Assembly: GCA_002753735.1 (NCBI GenBank)
Contig: PEAN01000008.1
Location: forward strand, 24,991-88,990
Source: Magnetococcales bacterium DCbin4
Lineage (GTDB): Bacteria; Pseudomonadota; Magnetococcia; Magnetococcales; UBA8363
DNA: 64,000 nt
Direction: 5' to 3'
In this document: positions 40,380-50,182 of the stretch, in pieces
Numbering within the stretch: the stretch's first letter is position 1
Layout: the number at the start of each line of letters is the position of its first letter
The notes under the pieces: model-generated
Told to the model about the DNA's origin: nothing
What the model saw: the letters and a program-made list of their open reading frames with translations, nothing else
Database searches by the model: none
Position numbers and translations under genes: made by a program

Positions 40380-40946
40380 TCAATAAGGACTGATCAGCGA
40401 CATGTTGATCACATTGTAGTATGTTCCTCCACTCAGGAAGACATCCCGAAGACAACCCTCCTCTTGGAATCCGGCCTTGGCGTAGGCGCGCCGGGCCGGG
40501 GTGTTGTCCTCCCTCACGCCCAGATGGATACGATGCAGATTCAACCGCTTGAAAGCATGCCCCGTCACCAGTCGGACGGCCTCGGCCCCACGTCCTCCGC
40601 CGCGCATATCCTTCTCACCGACAATAATTGCCAATTTCGCGTGGCGATGCTGCCAGTTGATGTCATGCAGACCGATATTGCCGATATGACGATGGCTGGC
40701 CTTGTCGATGATGGCCAGAACCAAGTCGGAGCGCCCGTCAGCAACCTTGTCGAAAAACGCCCTCATCTTTTTCTGTGAGTTGGGCCAAACCGCGTGATTG
40801 GTGAAAACGTCAGACTCCTGATCGTTGAACCATTGAAAGTAGGAGCCAACCAGATCCTGCTCCTCCAATCCACGCAGGTAAATGATCTCACCGACCAGAA
40901 ATGGGTGGTATAAATCCTTCATGGTGAATGCTTCCGGCTTGTGCAA
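40380..40946 (-). CDS. GNAT N-acetyltransferase (RimJ/PseH-like)
   Basis: IIYLRGLEEQDLVGSYFQWFNDQE...ASHRHIGNIGLHDINWQHRHAKLAIIVGEKDMRGGGRGAEAVRLVTGHAFKRLNLHRI. Confidence 0.88.
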   Translation of the reverse strand: MHKPEAFTMKDLYHPFLVGEIIYLRGLEEQDLVGSYFQWFNDQESDVFTNHAVWPNSQKKMRAFFDKVADGRSDLVLAIIDKASHRHIGNIGLHDINWQHRHAKLAIIVGEKDMRGGGRGAEAVRLVTGHAFKRLNLHRIHLGVREDNTPARRAYAKAGFQEEGCLRDVFLSGGTYYNVINMSLISPY

Positions 40947-40966
40947 AGTGATGGACGTTCATCTTT

Positions 40967-42325
40967 TCACTGGATTTTCGGAATCGACGCCACAGGAATC
41001 ACCTCGGTGCGTCGCAAATACTCAATGAATCCCAAAAGAACGTTATCCCCATACTTGTGACTGGCGACCTGGATGCCGAACGGCAGATCCTTGGGACCGC
41101 GGAACGCCGGGATGTTGATCGTAGGAACCCCGCACATGGTGCAGATCAAACAGGCGTCCCTGATGGGACTCTCTTCCCGTCCTTCGGGAGCGACACCGTT
41201 GGATGAAAGCATCAATCCCACATCGACCCCCTGTTCCAGGAAAAATCGCTCCAGCGCATGATTCAACTCCGTCTGCTCCTGGAGGGCAACTCGGTAATCC
41301 GCCGGCGGCAATTCCATTCCACGTTCGATGATCTCCCGCAGAATAGGACTGAGACGCTCCGGGGACTCCGCCATTTCCCTGCGAAAATAATAGGAAAGAT
41401 CGGAGTCGTAGATACGACCGTGAATATCGTGTGCCCGGTCAAATTCCCTGGGCAGGTCCAATTCAACCAGTGTGACTCGTGGGTCGGCAGCCAACGTTCG
41501 GGCGAACTCCTCCAGCGCCTTGAGGGCGTAATCGGGGGCCTCCTTCGTCACATGGCTTTGCACCAGAGCGACCTTCCAGCGCTCCTTCTCCGGATGTTTC
41601 GCCAAGTTCTCATCCTTCAGGATGTGGTCACGCCCGCGCACGCGCATCACCTCGAACATTTCACGCAGGTCTTCAGGATACCGGGAGTAGAATCCAATCT
41701 GGTCAAGGGTGTCGGTGGTTTTCAGGACACCGGTCCGGGGAAGCCAACCGAAGGTCGGCTTGAATGCGTACACACCGCAAAAACTGGCGGGACGGATCAG
41801 GGAACCCGCCGTCTGGGTACCCAAGGCCACCGGGACCATACCCGCAGCCACAGCCGCCGCCGAACCACTGGACGAAGTTCCCGGAGTGCAGGTCAAACAG
41901 TGGGGATTGGAGGTGGGACCAGGTTCATGCACGGCGAATTCGGCAGTGACGGTTTTGCCGAAGACGATGGCATCTTCCCAACAGGCATGGGCCACGATCC
42001 GGGCATCATTGCCCGCTTTGTGGGTCTCCCAAATGCAACTGCCCATCTTGGTGGGCAGTACCCGGGTGTTGATCACATCCTTCACACCCATGGGCACGCC
42101 AGCCATGCGACCGCGAGAACGACCTGTGTTCCATTGTCGCTCCAACGTCACCGCCTGCTCCAAGGCGTAATCGGGATCCAACGTCTCCCATGCCTTGATG
42201 ATGGGTTCCACCTCCCGGCACCGCCCCAAAAAGGCCTGAACCGCATCGACCGGGCGCAAACGCCCCATCCTGACACGCGCGGCAATCTCCTTGCCGCCAA
42301 GCATCCAAACTTCAGAAGGTTCCAT
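40967..42325 (-). CDS. amidase signature family hydrolase (GatA-like)
   Basis: MAGVPMGVKDVINTR...CTPGTSSSGSAAAVAAGMVPVALGTQTAGSLIRPASFCGVYAFKPTFGWLP; Ser-cisSer-Lys residues present. Start chosen at MEPSEVW. Confidence 0.88.
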   Translation of the reverse strand: MEPSEVWMLGGKEIAARVRMGRLRPVDAVQAFLGRCREVEPIIKAWETLDPDYALEQAVTLERQWNTGRSRGRMAGVPMGVKDVINTRVLPTKMGSCIWETHKAGNDARIVAHACWEDAIVFGKTVTAEFAVHEPGPTSNPHCLTCTPGTSSSGSAAAVAAGMVPVALGTQTAGSLIRPASFCGVYAFKPTFGWLPRTGVLKTTDTLDQIGFYSRYPEDLREMFEVMRVRGRDHILKDENLAKHPEKERWKVALVQSHVTKEAPDYALKALEEFARTLAADPRVTLVELDLPREFDRAHDIHGRIYDSDLSYYFRREMAESPERLSPILREIIERGMELPPADYRVALQEQTELNHALERFFLEQGVDVGLMLSSNGVAPEGREESPIRDACLICTMCGVPTINIPAFRGPKDLPFGIQVASHKYGDNVLLGFIEYLRRTEVIPVASIPKIQ

Positions 42326-42828
42326 CCTTTTCGTCCCATCGTATGCGAGCATCCCCTGACCCGATCAACCCGGATCATCCATTAGGCAATGTCGCGGTTA
42401 TCGTTCGCTGATCCAAGGGGTTGTCCATAAAGCATATTTCGGGTACCGCTCAAGGAACCGATGTTATCGCCACCGTTCTTCGGCCATGCCCTTTGAGACC
42501 ACAGACCATCCCTGGGAATGTGCAGGAACTGTTGAGTTTCTATATTGTTGGGAGTAGATGACAGTCAATCCACCAAGGAAAAATTTGCCGCCATGAACAT
42601 GATGCCCTTCGAGCAAAAAGCCAACAACAAAATCAAAGACAACGGCAACATCTGGATTCCGCATCTTCCCTGGAAGGAAACCTGACACTCCCCATCCCTC
42701 CAGTTGAAGTCCCTTCCGGAGTCACCATGATCTGTTACACTCCTGGCCCATGGAAACAGTTCGCAATGGCCCATTTAATGGATGATGGGAACCTTATTTT
42801 TTATTTTTCCGAAACATCTAACCTACCT

Positions 42829-43521
42829 TTAGCAACGCCCTCCATGTGCTTGTTGGGCCGAGAAGATACGATAGACTTCAAAAGCTTCAACCAAACCCAG
42901 AAAACCTGCATCCAAAGCACGAACGTAGGCTAGAGACTCAAGGGCCTTATGATCGAAATAATAACGCGTGGTAAATTCAGAATAACAGTTCAGAGCGGCT
43001 ACTTTGGCCTGGATATCCCCTGAATTCAGTTCTACAAACGCATTGGGACGGAAGTTTCTATTGTGCTTCGGGACTTCATAGCCGTAGATATCGTAGTTGC
43101 CCCGCAAAACTCTTACCGCTTCTTCACCCACAGCTCGGTGATCCTGCATGGTCTCATTGACACTAGGGACAAAAACAACCGTGGGTTCAAAGGTCTTCAC
43201 ACAATGTGACAGCACCTGACGAATCCGCGCACGGTGATCTTCCTGTGCAAAATACTGAATGGCAACGCGCTGGAACGATTTGTCTTTACCGGGTAATTGA
43301 TCGATAAAAAAAACATTCTCTGGGGGGACCCCCAACAACTCCGCTGCTCGCAGTTGATCACGCTCATTATGCTTTTCGCCGCGGGTACTATTGCGATCAC
43401 TGAAAACGACAATGTAGCATGTGACCATATCTCTGTAACGATTCAGCAAACCACCTAAACCAAACTCAACATCATCAGGGTGTGGAGAAAAGCAAAGAAG
43501 TTTTGCGTCTTTGTAAATCAT
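42829..43521 (-). CDS. PIG-L family deacetylase
   Basis: AKLLCFSPHPDDVEFGLGGLLNRY...VFVPSVNETMQDHRAVGEEAVR (HPDD and DHR motifs). Confidence 0.88.
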   Translation of the reverse strand: MIYKDAKLLCFSPHPDDVEFGLGGLLNRYRDMVTCYIVVFSDRNSTRGEKHNERDQLRAAELLGVPPENVFFIDQLPGKDKSFQRVAIQYFAQEDHRARIRQVLSHCVKTFEPTVVFVPSVNETMQDHRAVGEEAVRVLRGNYDIYGYEVPKHNRNFRPNAFVELNSGDIQAKVAALNCYSEFTTRYYFDHKALESLAYVRALDAGFLGLVEAFEVYRIFSAQQAHGGRC

Positions 43522-44390
43522 CGTAAGGAGATCTCAAAAAGGGTGATACGTTTGTTCAAAATTAGAAACTGACCGCTTTCGCTTGCTATCAAACGCTCAA
43601 TGTTCGCCATGATCCATTCATGGTTGGTTTGATCCACATGATCGGTGAAAAGGCGTGTTTTCAAATAGTAGTTGGCAAACTCTCGCTCTGACTCAAACTG
43701 GATCCTGTTTTCATAATGTTCTTCTCGAACAGTCATACCTTGTTGTGAAAAATAACGCCTCACGCCCAACTCGAACCGTTCACGACCAACGCTGGCTGAG
43801 ACTTCAAGACCGATTGATCTATGAAAATCGAAAATTTCCTGATTATTAAGCGATGAGGGTCCCGTCAAGATGATCCTTCCCAAAGGAGCCAAGACCCGTA
43901 CCATTTGGCTTAATGCTCCATCCATATCTTCAAAATGATACAAGGCATAGTTACAAGTTACCACATCGAAAGCGTTATCCTCGAACGGTAACGGGTCCGC
44001 AAAAGCAACTTGATAGCGCAGGTCAAGCTCCTCCTGTCGGGCGGCCTTGATGGCATCTTGAATAAGGGATGCAGATTGATCAATACCGACGATGGTGCCC
44101 TTATTGCCAATTTTCTTGGCGTATAATCGTGTATGATGACCATTACCGCAAGCTACATCAAGCAAACGCATACCTTGCTTAGGACTCACATACTGTAACA
44201 AAACGGAATCCAGATCGAAGTTACCGCATTTCCAATTAATCGCCTGCCGATCCGCCAGGGCATAATCCCCAACATTCCTATTATCGATCACCTGCTTCAC
44301 CTTTATTCCAAACATGATGCCCACCTTCGGTGGGCAATTTTTTTCAATCTCATCGGCTTTGGTATAATCCCATTCCATCATGAAATCCAT
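43518..44390 (-). CDS. class I SAM-dependent methyltransferase
   Basis: MRLLDVACGNGHHTRLYAKKIGNKGTIVGIDQSASLI...FDVVTCNYALYHFEDMDGALSQMVRVLAPLGRIILTGPS. Confidence 0.87.
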   Translation of the reverse strand: MDFMMEWDYTKADEIEKNCPPKVGIMFGIKVKQVIDNRNVGDYALADRQAINWKCGNFDLDSVLLQYVSPKQGMRLLDVACGNGHHTRLYAKKIGNKGTIVGIDQSASLIQDAIKAARQEELDLRYQVAFADPLPFEDNAFDVVTCNYALYHFEDMDGALSQMVRVLAPLGRIILTGPSSLNNQEIFDFHRSIGLEVSASVGRERFELGVRRYFSQQGMTVREEHYENRIQFESEREFANYYLKTRLFTDHVDQTNHEWIMANIERLIASESGQFLILNKRITLFEISLR

Positions 44391-44444
44391 CAGCCAAAGG
44401 CCGATTTATCCCAAATCACAAAGATTCTCATGGAAATTCTGGAT

Positions 44445-45530
44445 TCAGTCCAGTTCGCAAGCCCGACCCTTACGCAACGCTTTGATGGTTCGTTCTACTT
44501 CCTCTTCTTCCAAACCGGTAATCCCAAGATAATAATCCATGCAGTCGGGACGCTTGGAATCGTATCTCTTCACCAACTCAAAACCCTCTTCCCGGGTCAG
44601 AATGCCAGCCCGGACATCGCGTGTTGCATGATCGGTAGCACGTCCAAAACCGCGTTTGAGATATTTCAGGTAATCGTGCATACCTGCCATGCGACACTCC
44701 ACGCTTTTATAGCCCTTGTACGTTCCCTCGACGTTGTCTTCCCTCCAGCCAATCTCCCTTTTAAGGAACTCAACGCAGCGCTCGTCATCCCAAAAAACAT
44801 AGTTGCCCAAATGGATTCCCTCAATACCGGCGGCCTGCATGTCTTTGGAAGTGGGAAAACGAAACATCCACAATTCTTCGGGAGTGATGTCATCTACCGC
44901 CATTTCTTCAATGCTGGCTTTAGCGGAAATCCTCTGAAAATACTGTTCGTCAAACAGGATCGGCTTGGCGTAATCCGCTTTGGTGCCGTTCTCCGCCGCC
45001 GACTCGCCCCAGACGAGTAGTTTGATCCCAAAGCGGATCGCCACCTGAAGCGAAAACGCCCCCACACCAGCGTGGCAATGCCAGCAACTGTCCCCAATGG
45101 TGTAGAGTGACCGTTTGGCCAAACGATTCACCAAGCTGCGCTTTGGAGTGAACATGATGTGGTCGATGTCGAATTTTTCCAGGGCGTTCTCGAGATTCCA
45201 TCGCCCTGTTTCTCCGAACCAACTGTGACTGAAGGTCACCGCCAGGACCCGCATGCCGTAGACCCGTGTCATCATGTAAAGCTGATAGCAGCTATCCTTG
45301 CCGCCGCTGATGGGCACGATACAGTGATAGCCGTCACCGGCGATGCTCTTATAATACTCCAGCTTTTCCCTCAGCGTCCGTTCACGCTCCTCCCAGTTGA
45401 TGCGCATTTTTTGCTCGGAGCTATTGCATCCGTTGCACAGTCCTCGTTCATCGAAGGTGATGCCCTCGACGGTTTCGGGCAGGCAGCATCGTACGCAGTA
45501 CTTTAATTGTGGAAACGGTTCATTGCTCAT
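44445..45530 (-). CDS. N-acetyl sugar amidotransferase (WbpG/PseA-like)
   Basis: LKYCVRCCLPETVEGITFDERGLCNGC...ISGGKDSCYQLYMM (PP-loop)...CWHCHAGVGAFSLQVAIRFGIKLLVWGESAAENG. Confidence 0.87.
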   Translation of the reverse strand: MSNEPFPQLKYCVRCCLPETVEGITFDERGLCNGCNSSEQKMRINWEERERTLREKLEYYKSIAGDGYHCIVPISGGKDSCYQLYMMTRVYGMRVLAVTFSHSWFGETGRWNLENALEKFDIDHIMFTPKRSLVNRLAKRSLYTIGDSCWHCHAGVGAFSLQVAIRFGIKLLVWGESAAENGTKADYAKPILFDEQYFQRISAKASIEEMAVDDITPEELWMFRFPTSKDMQAAGIEGIHLGNYVFWDDERCVEFLKREIGWREDNVEGTYKGYKSVECRMAGMHDYLKYLKRGFGRATDHATRDVRAGILTREEGFELVKRYDSKRPDCMDYYLGITGLEEEEVERTIKALRKGRACELD

Positions 45531-45703
45531 CTTTACGGTCTTTCTGCTCTGTGGAGCCAAATCAACGCAACGGTTTTCGGCGGCAACCATTTGGCGCAAG
45601 ACACCCATGTCGGTCAAGCTCAATCACCAGGAGAAGGGGGAGAATGAGTAGCACGGGCCTGGGATGCCGCATCCAGTCTGCCGTATTGTCGCGGTTCTTG
45701 AAG

Positions 45704-47899
45704 TCACAGCCGATTCGCTTCTGTGGCGGTCCTTTCCCCCGCATCCGCTTCAAATGTTCCCGGTTTCGTGCGCAATAATGCCTCGAAACTGCCTGTGGAA
45801 TACTCCCCCCAGCGTTCGCGGTAGGCCGCCATCGCCGCTTGAATGGCCCGATCCGACTCGCTCCCAAGAGCCAGCTCGCGTCGCAAGCTCTCCAGGAAAA
45901 ATCCCATGCGATCCCCTGCATGGATATCTCCGAACGGATTGATTTGCGGTGCAAAGGCCCGGCAATCACCGAACTCGGGCATCTCTCCCCGAAGATAGCA
46001 CCGCAGGTTGGCGATCAGTATATCCATATCAGCATAAATTGCAATATCCTTCAGGCCCTGTTCGTACAAAAAAGTATAGATGCTCTGAAAAGGGTTGAAA
46101 ATGGCCGTCGGCTTGCCCAATATCATGGTATCGAACATGGCGGTTGATGGCATACTGATGGCCAGATCCACCACAGAGGCAGCGCATGACGCCGAACAGT
46201 GCGGATCCATGAAAAACAAATCTCCAGATACGGCCAAAGCATTGATCCGCTTCCCGTAACGGGCCACCATGGCGTTGACGAACAGCTTTTTCTTGGATTT
46301 GACGAGAAGCCGGAAGGTTCGGCTTTGTTCCAACTCGCGCAGCATGGCGTCGTAGAACGTGAACACCATCTCCATGGAATGGATTATTCCGGCCTCATCA
46401 ATCAACAGCACCAGGGGTTTATCGGGCGAGAGTGATCGGCGAATGTCCTCCGGGGTCCGTTGCAGCAGATCCCGCGAAAGCGGGTCGGAAGGAAACCCGG
46501 TCAACACCACATGACGCTTGGTCTCTGGTCGAACGCTTTGCTTCAGCCCATGGATCCCTGCCATGAAATAGACGTCCGCGATTCGCTCCGCATCAATCTG
46601 TTCATGGTCGTATTCTTGACTGCGCTCGGTGCTGACGACCAGGCAACCGGTGCGCGCGGCCGCCAGGGCGTGTACGGCGGCACTGGATCCATAGTAATCC
46701 TCTACCAATATGCGAATCCGCCTCTCGCTGAGGAATGCCTGCCACCACAGCAAAGAAGGAACCAAGAACGCATATTGGATCAATTGCCAGCGCAACCGGG
46801 CAGCCGAGGGATTCAACGCCGCCAAGCCGTAACGAACGAGGTGCCATGCCTCTTCCAGGAAGAGGGCGACATGAAGCCGCCAGGAAGGGTTCCACAACGG
46901 CAATCGATTCAACTCGGGGCACGAGGTCGATGTTGTTCTCCGTAGAAGAGTGGTACCAAAACCATGCAACGCTGTCTGTTCTTCCAGATTGATGGGGAAC
47001 GAAAGCAAAGAGTCGGCGACCAATGAAACCGAAGCCCGATTCAACCATGGGCTCCAGTACCACTTGGTCCCGCACCGCCAACGCGGGTCGATCGTGTCAC
47101 ACAGAGAGATGCAAATCCCGGGGATGGTCTCCCCACCTTCGGAATGAGAACTGGGAAGAACAGATAACGGTTCATATTCGGGGATAAAATAATCGAATGT
47201 TCCGAGATGCTCGCTAACGCTGACGATTTCGGGAACGAACCTGACCGTTCTGCCGCTCACTCTTCTGACGAGACGCCACACCAGATGCTCAAGGTACCCA
47301 CCAAATATCGCCGAATGCGTATCCACCCCCATGTTCGACAATTCTGCGCTCACCGCCTTGTTCCACCATCGTTTCGGCAGCAGCAACAGCGGACGACTCC
47401 CATTCCCTTCGTCACCCCCGGTGCGCTCCCGCACAGCGAGCAGACGAAATGCGACGAACAGGCAGTCAAACATCTCTTCGTTAATCGCCTGCTGTTCGAA
47501 ATGCAATTCGAGAATTTGTCTACTCTTAGCACAAAAATGCGCCGAACCGGACAGCCCCCGGTCGGTTCCAAACTCATCCCGGAGCCGCCGCAGGATCGAC
47601 GAAGCCATCCAATTGATCGTCCGGCGCGGATTGCCGGGGCAGTGCCTTCCGATCAAGGTATCGGCAGGCAGCCATACGGGAGAAACATCGAAGGGCAACA
47701 TCGAAAGCCTTTCACCAACAGTGGCGCGTAACGCCTTCAGCGCCAATAACGCTGGTCGACTGGCGATATGGAAAAAAAGGTCAACCCGACCCCCGGAAAG
47801 CAGCACGGAAAGCACAGGAAACAGCATCGGCAGCGAAAACCGAACGCAACCGATGCAACGCGGATTCATTCGACCCGACATTTCGCACCCCTGGAACAC
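45704..47899 (-). CDS. putative surface-carbohydrate transferase (LIC12162-like), function uncertain
   Basis: 731 aa single ORF inside the glycan operon; C-terminal VDLAISMPSTAMFDTMILGKPTAIFNPFQSIYTFLYEQGLKDIAIYADMDIL resembles GT-B/capsule-type proteins. Confidence 0.45.
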   Translation of the reverse strand: MFQGCEMSGRMNPRCIGCVRFSLPMLFPVLSVLLSGGRVDLFFHIASRPALLALKALRATVGERLSMLPFDVSPVWLPADTLIGRHCPGNPRRTINWMASSILRRLRDEFGTDRGLSGSAHFCAKSRQILELHFEQQAINEEMFDCLFVAFRLLAVRERTGGDEGNGSRPLLLLPKRWWNKAVSAELSNMGVDTHSAIFGGYLEHLVWRLVRRVSGRTVRFVPEIVSVSEHLGTFDYFIPEYEPLSVLPSSHSEGGETIPGICISLCDTIDPRWRCGTKWYWSPWLNRASVSLVADSLLSFPINLEEQTALHGFGTTLLRRTTSTSCPELNRLPLWNPSWRLHVALFLEEAWHLVRYGLAALNPSAARLRWQLIQYAFLVPSLLWWQAFLSERRIRILVEDYYGSSAAVHALAAARTGCLVVSTERSQEYDHEQIDAERIADVYFMAGIHGLKQSVRPETKRHVVLTGFPSDPLSRDLLQRTPEDIRRSLSPDKPLVLLIDEAGIIHSMEMVFTFYDAMLRELEQSRTFRLLVKSKKKLFVNAMVARYGKRINALAVSGDLFFMDPHCSASCAASVVDLAISMPSTAMFDTMILGKPTAIFNPFQSIYTFLYEQGLKDIAIYADMDILIANLRCYLRGEMPEFGDCRAFAPQINPFGDIHAGDRMGFFLESLRRELALGSESDRAIQAAMAAYRERWGEYSTGSFEALLRTKPGTFEADAGERTATEANRL

Positions 47900-47911
47900 G
47901 CTTTTTGGAAT

Positions 47912-48973
47912 TTACCTCACGCAACTCACATGCTCGTCGTCAGGGGTAGCAGCTCTGCCATGACCGCCAGTGGACAATTGGGAGGGACAGTTCAAAATCC
48001 AACGCCATGCCGTCTCTATGATCTCGGCAAGATCATCATGGCGGAGCACCCACCCCAATTCACGCTTGGCCTTTCCCGGATCTGCAATCAGCCTGGAGGG
48101 ATCACCGGGACGGCGCGGTCCAATCTTCACAGAAATGTCACGACCGGTCACCCTCCGGGCGACCTCAATAACCTCAAGCACCGAAAAACCGCGTCCATTG
48201 CCCAGATTATAGACCGCCGACCCCTTACCGGACGTCAATGCCCCGAGCGCCAACATATGTGCTTCGATCAAGTCCGTCACATGGACGTAGTCGCGAATGC
48301 AGGACCCATCTGGTGTCGCATAATCGTTACCAAACAGCGTAATATGCGGTCGTACTCCCAAAGCGACCTGGAGCACGAGTGGAATCAGATGACTTTCCGG
48401 CGTGTGATCCTCGCCACAATCGCCCTCGGGGTCCGCACCGGCGGCGTTAAAATAGCGTAAGGTTACATGGCGCAGGCCGTAGGCGCGGGAAAAATCCTCC
48501 AGGATGCGTTCGACCATGAATTTCGATGTCCCGTAGGGATTGATCGGGGCCAAGGGGTGGTTTTCCGTGATTGGAACTTGTAGTGGGTCCCCATAGACGG
48601 CAGCGGTGCTGGAAAAAATCAGTCGCTCCAGGCCATGATCGCGCATGGCACGAAGCAACGAAAGCGCATGGCACGTGTTGTTCATATAATATTTTCCTGG
48701 ATCTACGACCGATTCCCCCGCTTCTATGAATGCCGCAAAATGCATGACTGCAAAAGGCCGGTGCGCCTGGATGACCTCATCCAACCGCGTGCGGTCGCCC
48801 AGGCTCCCCTCTTCCAACTGCCCCCACCGGACCGCGCTACGATGCCCGGTGGAAAAATCGTCATAAACCACAGGAAGATATCCCGCACGCGCCAATGCCT
48901 TACAGGCATGACTGCCGATGTATCCAGCACCGCCAGTCACGAGAATCTTATTGTTTTTTTCAGTCGTATTCAT
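47912..48973 (-). CDS. galE: UDP-glucose 4-epimerase
   Basis: ILVTGGAGYIGSHACKALARAGYLPVVYDDFSTGHRSAV...FSSTAAVYGDPLQVPITENHPLAPINPYGTSKFMVERIL...PRRPGDPSRLIADPGKAKRELGW. Confidence 0.93.
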   Translation of the reverse strand: MNTTEKNNKILVTGGAGYIGSHACKALARAGYLPVVYDDFSTGHRSAVRWGQLEEGSLGDRTRLDEVIQAHRPFAVMHFAAFIEAGESVVDPGKYYMNNTCHALSLLRAMRDHGLERLIFSSTAAVYGDPLQVPITENHPLAPINPYGTSKFMVERILEDFSRAYGLRHVTLRYFNAAGADPEGDCGEDHTPESHLIPLVLQVALGVRPHITLFGNDYATPDGSCIRDYVHVTDLIEAHMLALGALTSGKGSAVYNLGNGRGFSVLEVIEVARRVTGRDISVKIGPRRPGDPSRLIADPGKAKRELGWVLRHDDLAEIIETAWRWILNCPSQLSTGGHGRAATPDDEHVSCVR

Positions 48974-50182
48974 TCAGATCACCTGATCCCCGCAAGACAC
49001 GCCAGAGCGTTTTATGGCGCGCGCCACCCGGAGAAACGTTACCCCTCCCAAACCAACGAAGCCGGCCAGGGACGCCCCACCAAAAGAACCCGCCGCATCC
49101 GTAGTCACAACAGCAGCCAAGCATAGAAGCGCCGTCAACGGGGCCAGCGTCCGCTGCACGCCATGCACCCACCATCCCATGAAGCCGATCCACAACAAGC
49201 CCGCAGCAACCCATTCCAGAAGCATCAGCACCAAACCACCGCCGTCATCGATCGTCGTAACGCCATTCCCCCATGGCACGTCCACACCCAAGGACACCCC
49301 CAGAACAATGGCAGCCCCAACACCAAAAACGGCTGCGGCATGCCGAGGCAGATGACTCTTGAGCAGTGCATGCATGATCAAGGCTGCAACCAATAAAGCC
49401 AGGGCCGAGGCGCGACCAGCCTCCAGGTTCAAAAAAAGCGGAAACAGGCACAGAGACCCGGGTACCAACCACCATGGCAATGGAAATGTCCGCCCTTCAA
49501 GCCACATAAATGCCAACAAAGGTAACAGCAATGCTCCCGGCAACGGAGCTGCAGCACCGAGCAAACCCGGCGTGACGGCTCCGACAACAATGAGCATTTC
49601 CTCAAATCGACTGAGATGTTCCTGCAAATGGGATGTGGAGAACCCGTCCATTAAAACAAGTGCCAGGGCTCCAGCCAGAATGCTCCACAGAGTCGCCCAC
49701 GCATCCCCGGTCATTCCGAACACCAGACCGCCTGCAACCACGATGATGGCCATCCGATTCCAAAACAGGAAGGAGCGCCCCTCCCTCCGGACTTCAGGCA
49801 CCGGGGGTGTCATTCCCAGGAACGTCCCTGCTGAAGCAAACACCAAGTCCGGAACTGAGAGGTGATTAAGAATCTCTCGCCAAACCAACCCCGCTTCCCG
49901 CCAATTGTGCTCGCGGTAATTCAGACGGTCGCCCCGACGTTTGATTGCGGCGGTGGTATCACCGCGCACAAAAAACTGAAATCGCTTCTTATCCAGTAGC
50001 AGAAACTTATCTTCTGACGTATCGTCTCTCTTCCATTCGAGCCGAAACCCCTCTGGAGTGGAGTAAACAGTCAGTGTGCTTATGATTCCGTCCAGCACGC
50101 ATCTGTTTGCGGGGTCAAAACCCTGCCGCAAAGCCCGCCCGTAATCAAGCAACAGGTGGTAGAGGGCTAATTCGAGCTTCAT
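48974..50182 (-). CDS. hypothetical multi-pass membrane protein
   Basis: Soluble N-terminus followed by about 8-10 hydrophobic segments; stop/start overlap with neighbours. Confidence 0.5.
   Translation of the reverse strand: MKLELALYHLLLDYGRALRQGFDPANRCVLDGIISTLTVYSTPEGFRLEWKRDDTSEDKFLLLDKKRFQFFVRGDTTAAIKRRGDRLNYREHNWREAGLVWREILNHLSVPDLVFASAGTFLGMTPPVPEVRREGRSFLFWNRMAIIVVAGGLVFGMTGDAWATLWSILAGALALVLMDGFSTSHLQEHLSRFEEMLIVVGAVTPGLLGAAAPLPGALLLPLLAFMWLEGRTFPLPWWLVPGSLCLFPLFLNLEAGRASALALLVAALIMHALLKSHLPRHAAAVFGVGAAIVLGVSLGVDVPWGNGVTTIDDGGGLVLMLLEWVAAGLLWIGFMGWWVHGVQRTLAPLTALLCLAAVVTTDAAGSFGGASLAGFVGLGGVTFLRVARAIKRSGVSCGDQVI

Noticed and set aside
39768-40778. 336-aa plus-strand ORF spanning the SpsF/GNAT junction
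   Set aside because: Crosses two well-supported minus-strand genes; no motifs.
41258-42385. 375-aa plus-strand ORF opposite the amidase
   Set aside because: Antisense shadow ORF; amidase signature residues are on the minus strand.
42464-42774. ORFs in the spacer between amidase and PIG-L
   Set aside because: Several overlapping short frames on both strands with no recognisable family; may be an eroded gene but not supportable.
47962-47989. Copy E of the dispersed repeat at the galE 3' end as a firm copy
   Set aside because: Only the TGTCCCTCC..ATTGTCCA part is good and it lies inside a called ORF; kept as weak support only, not as a feature.
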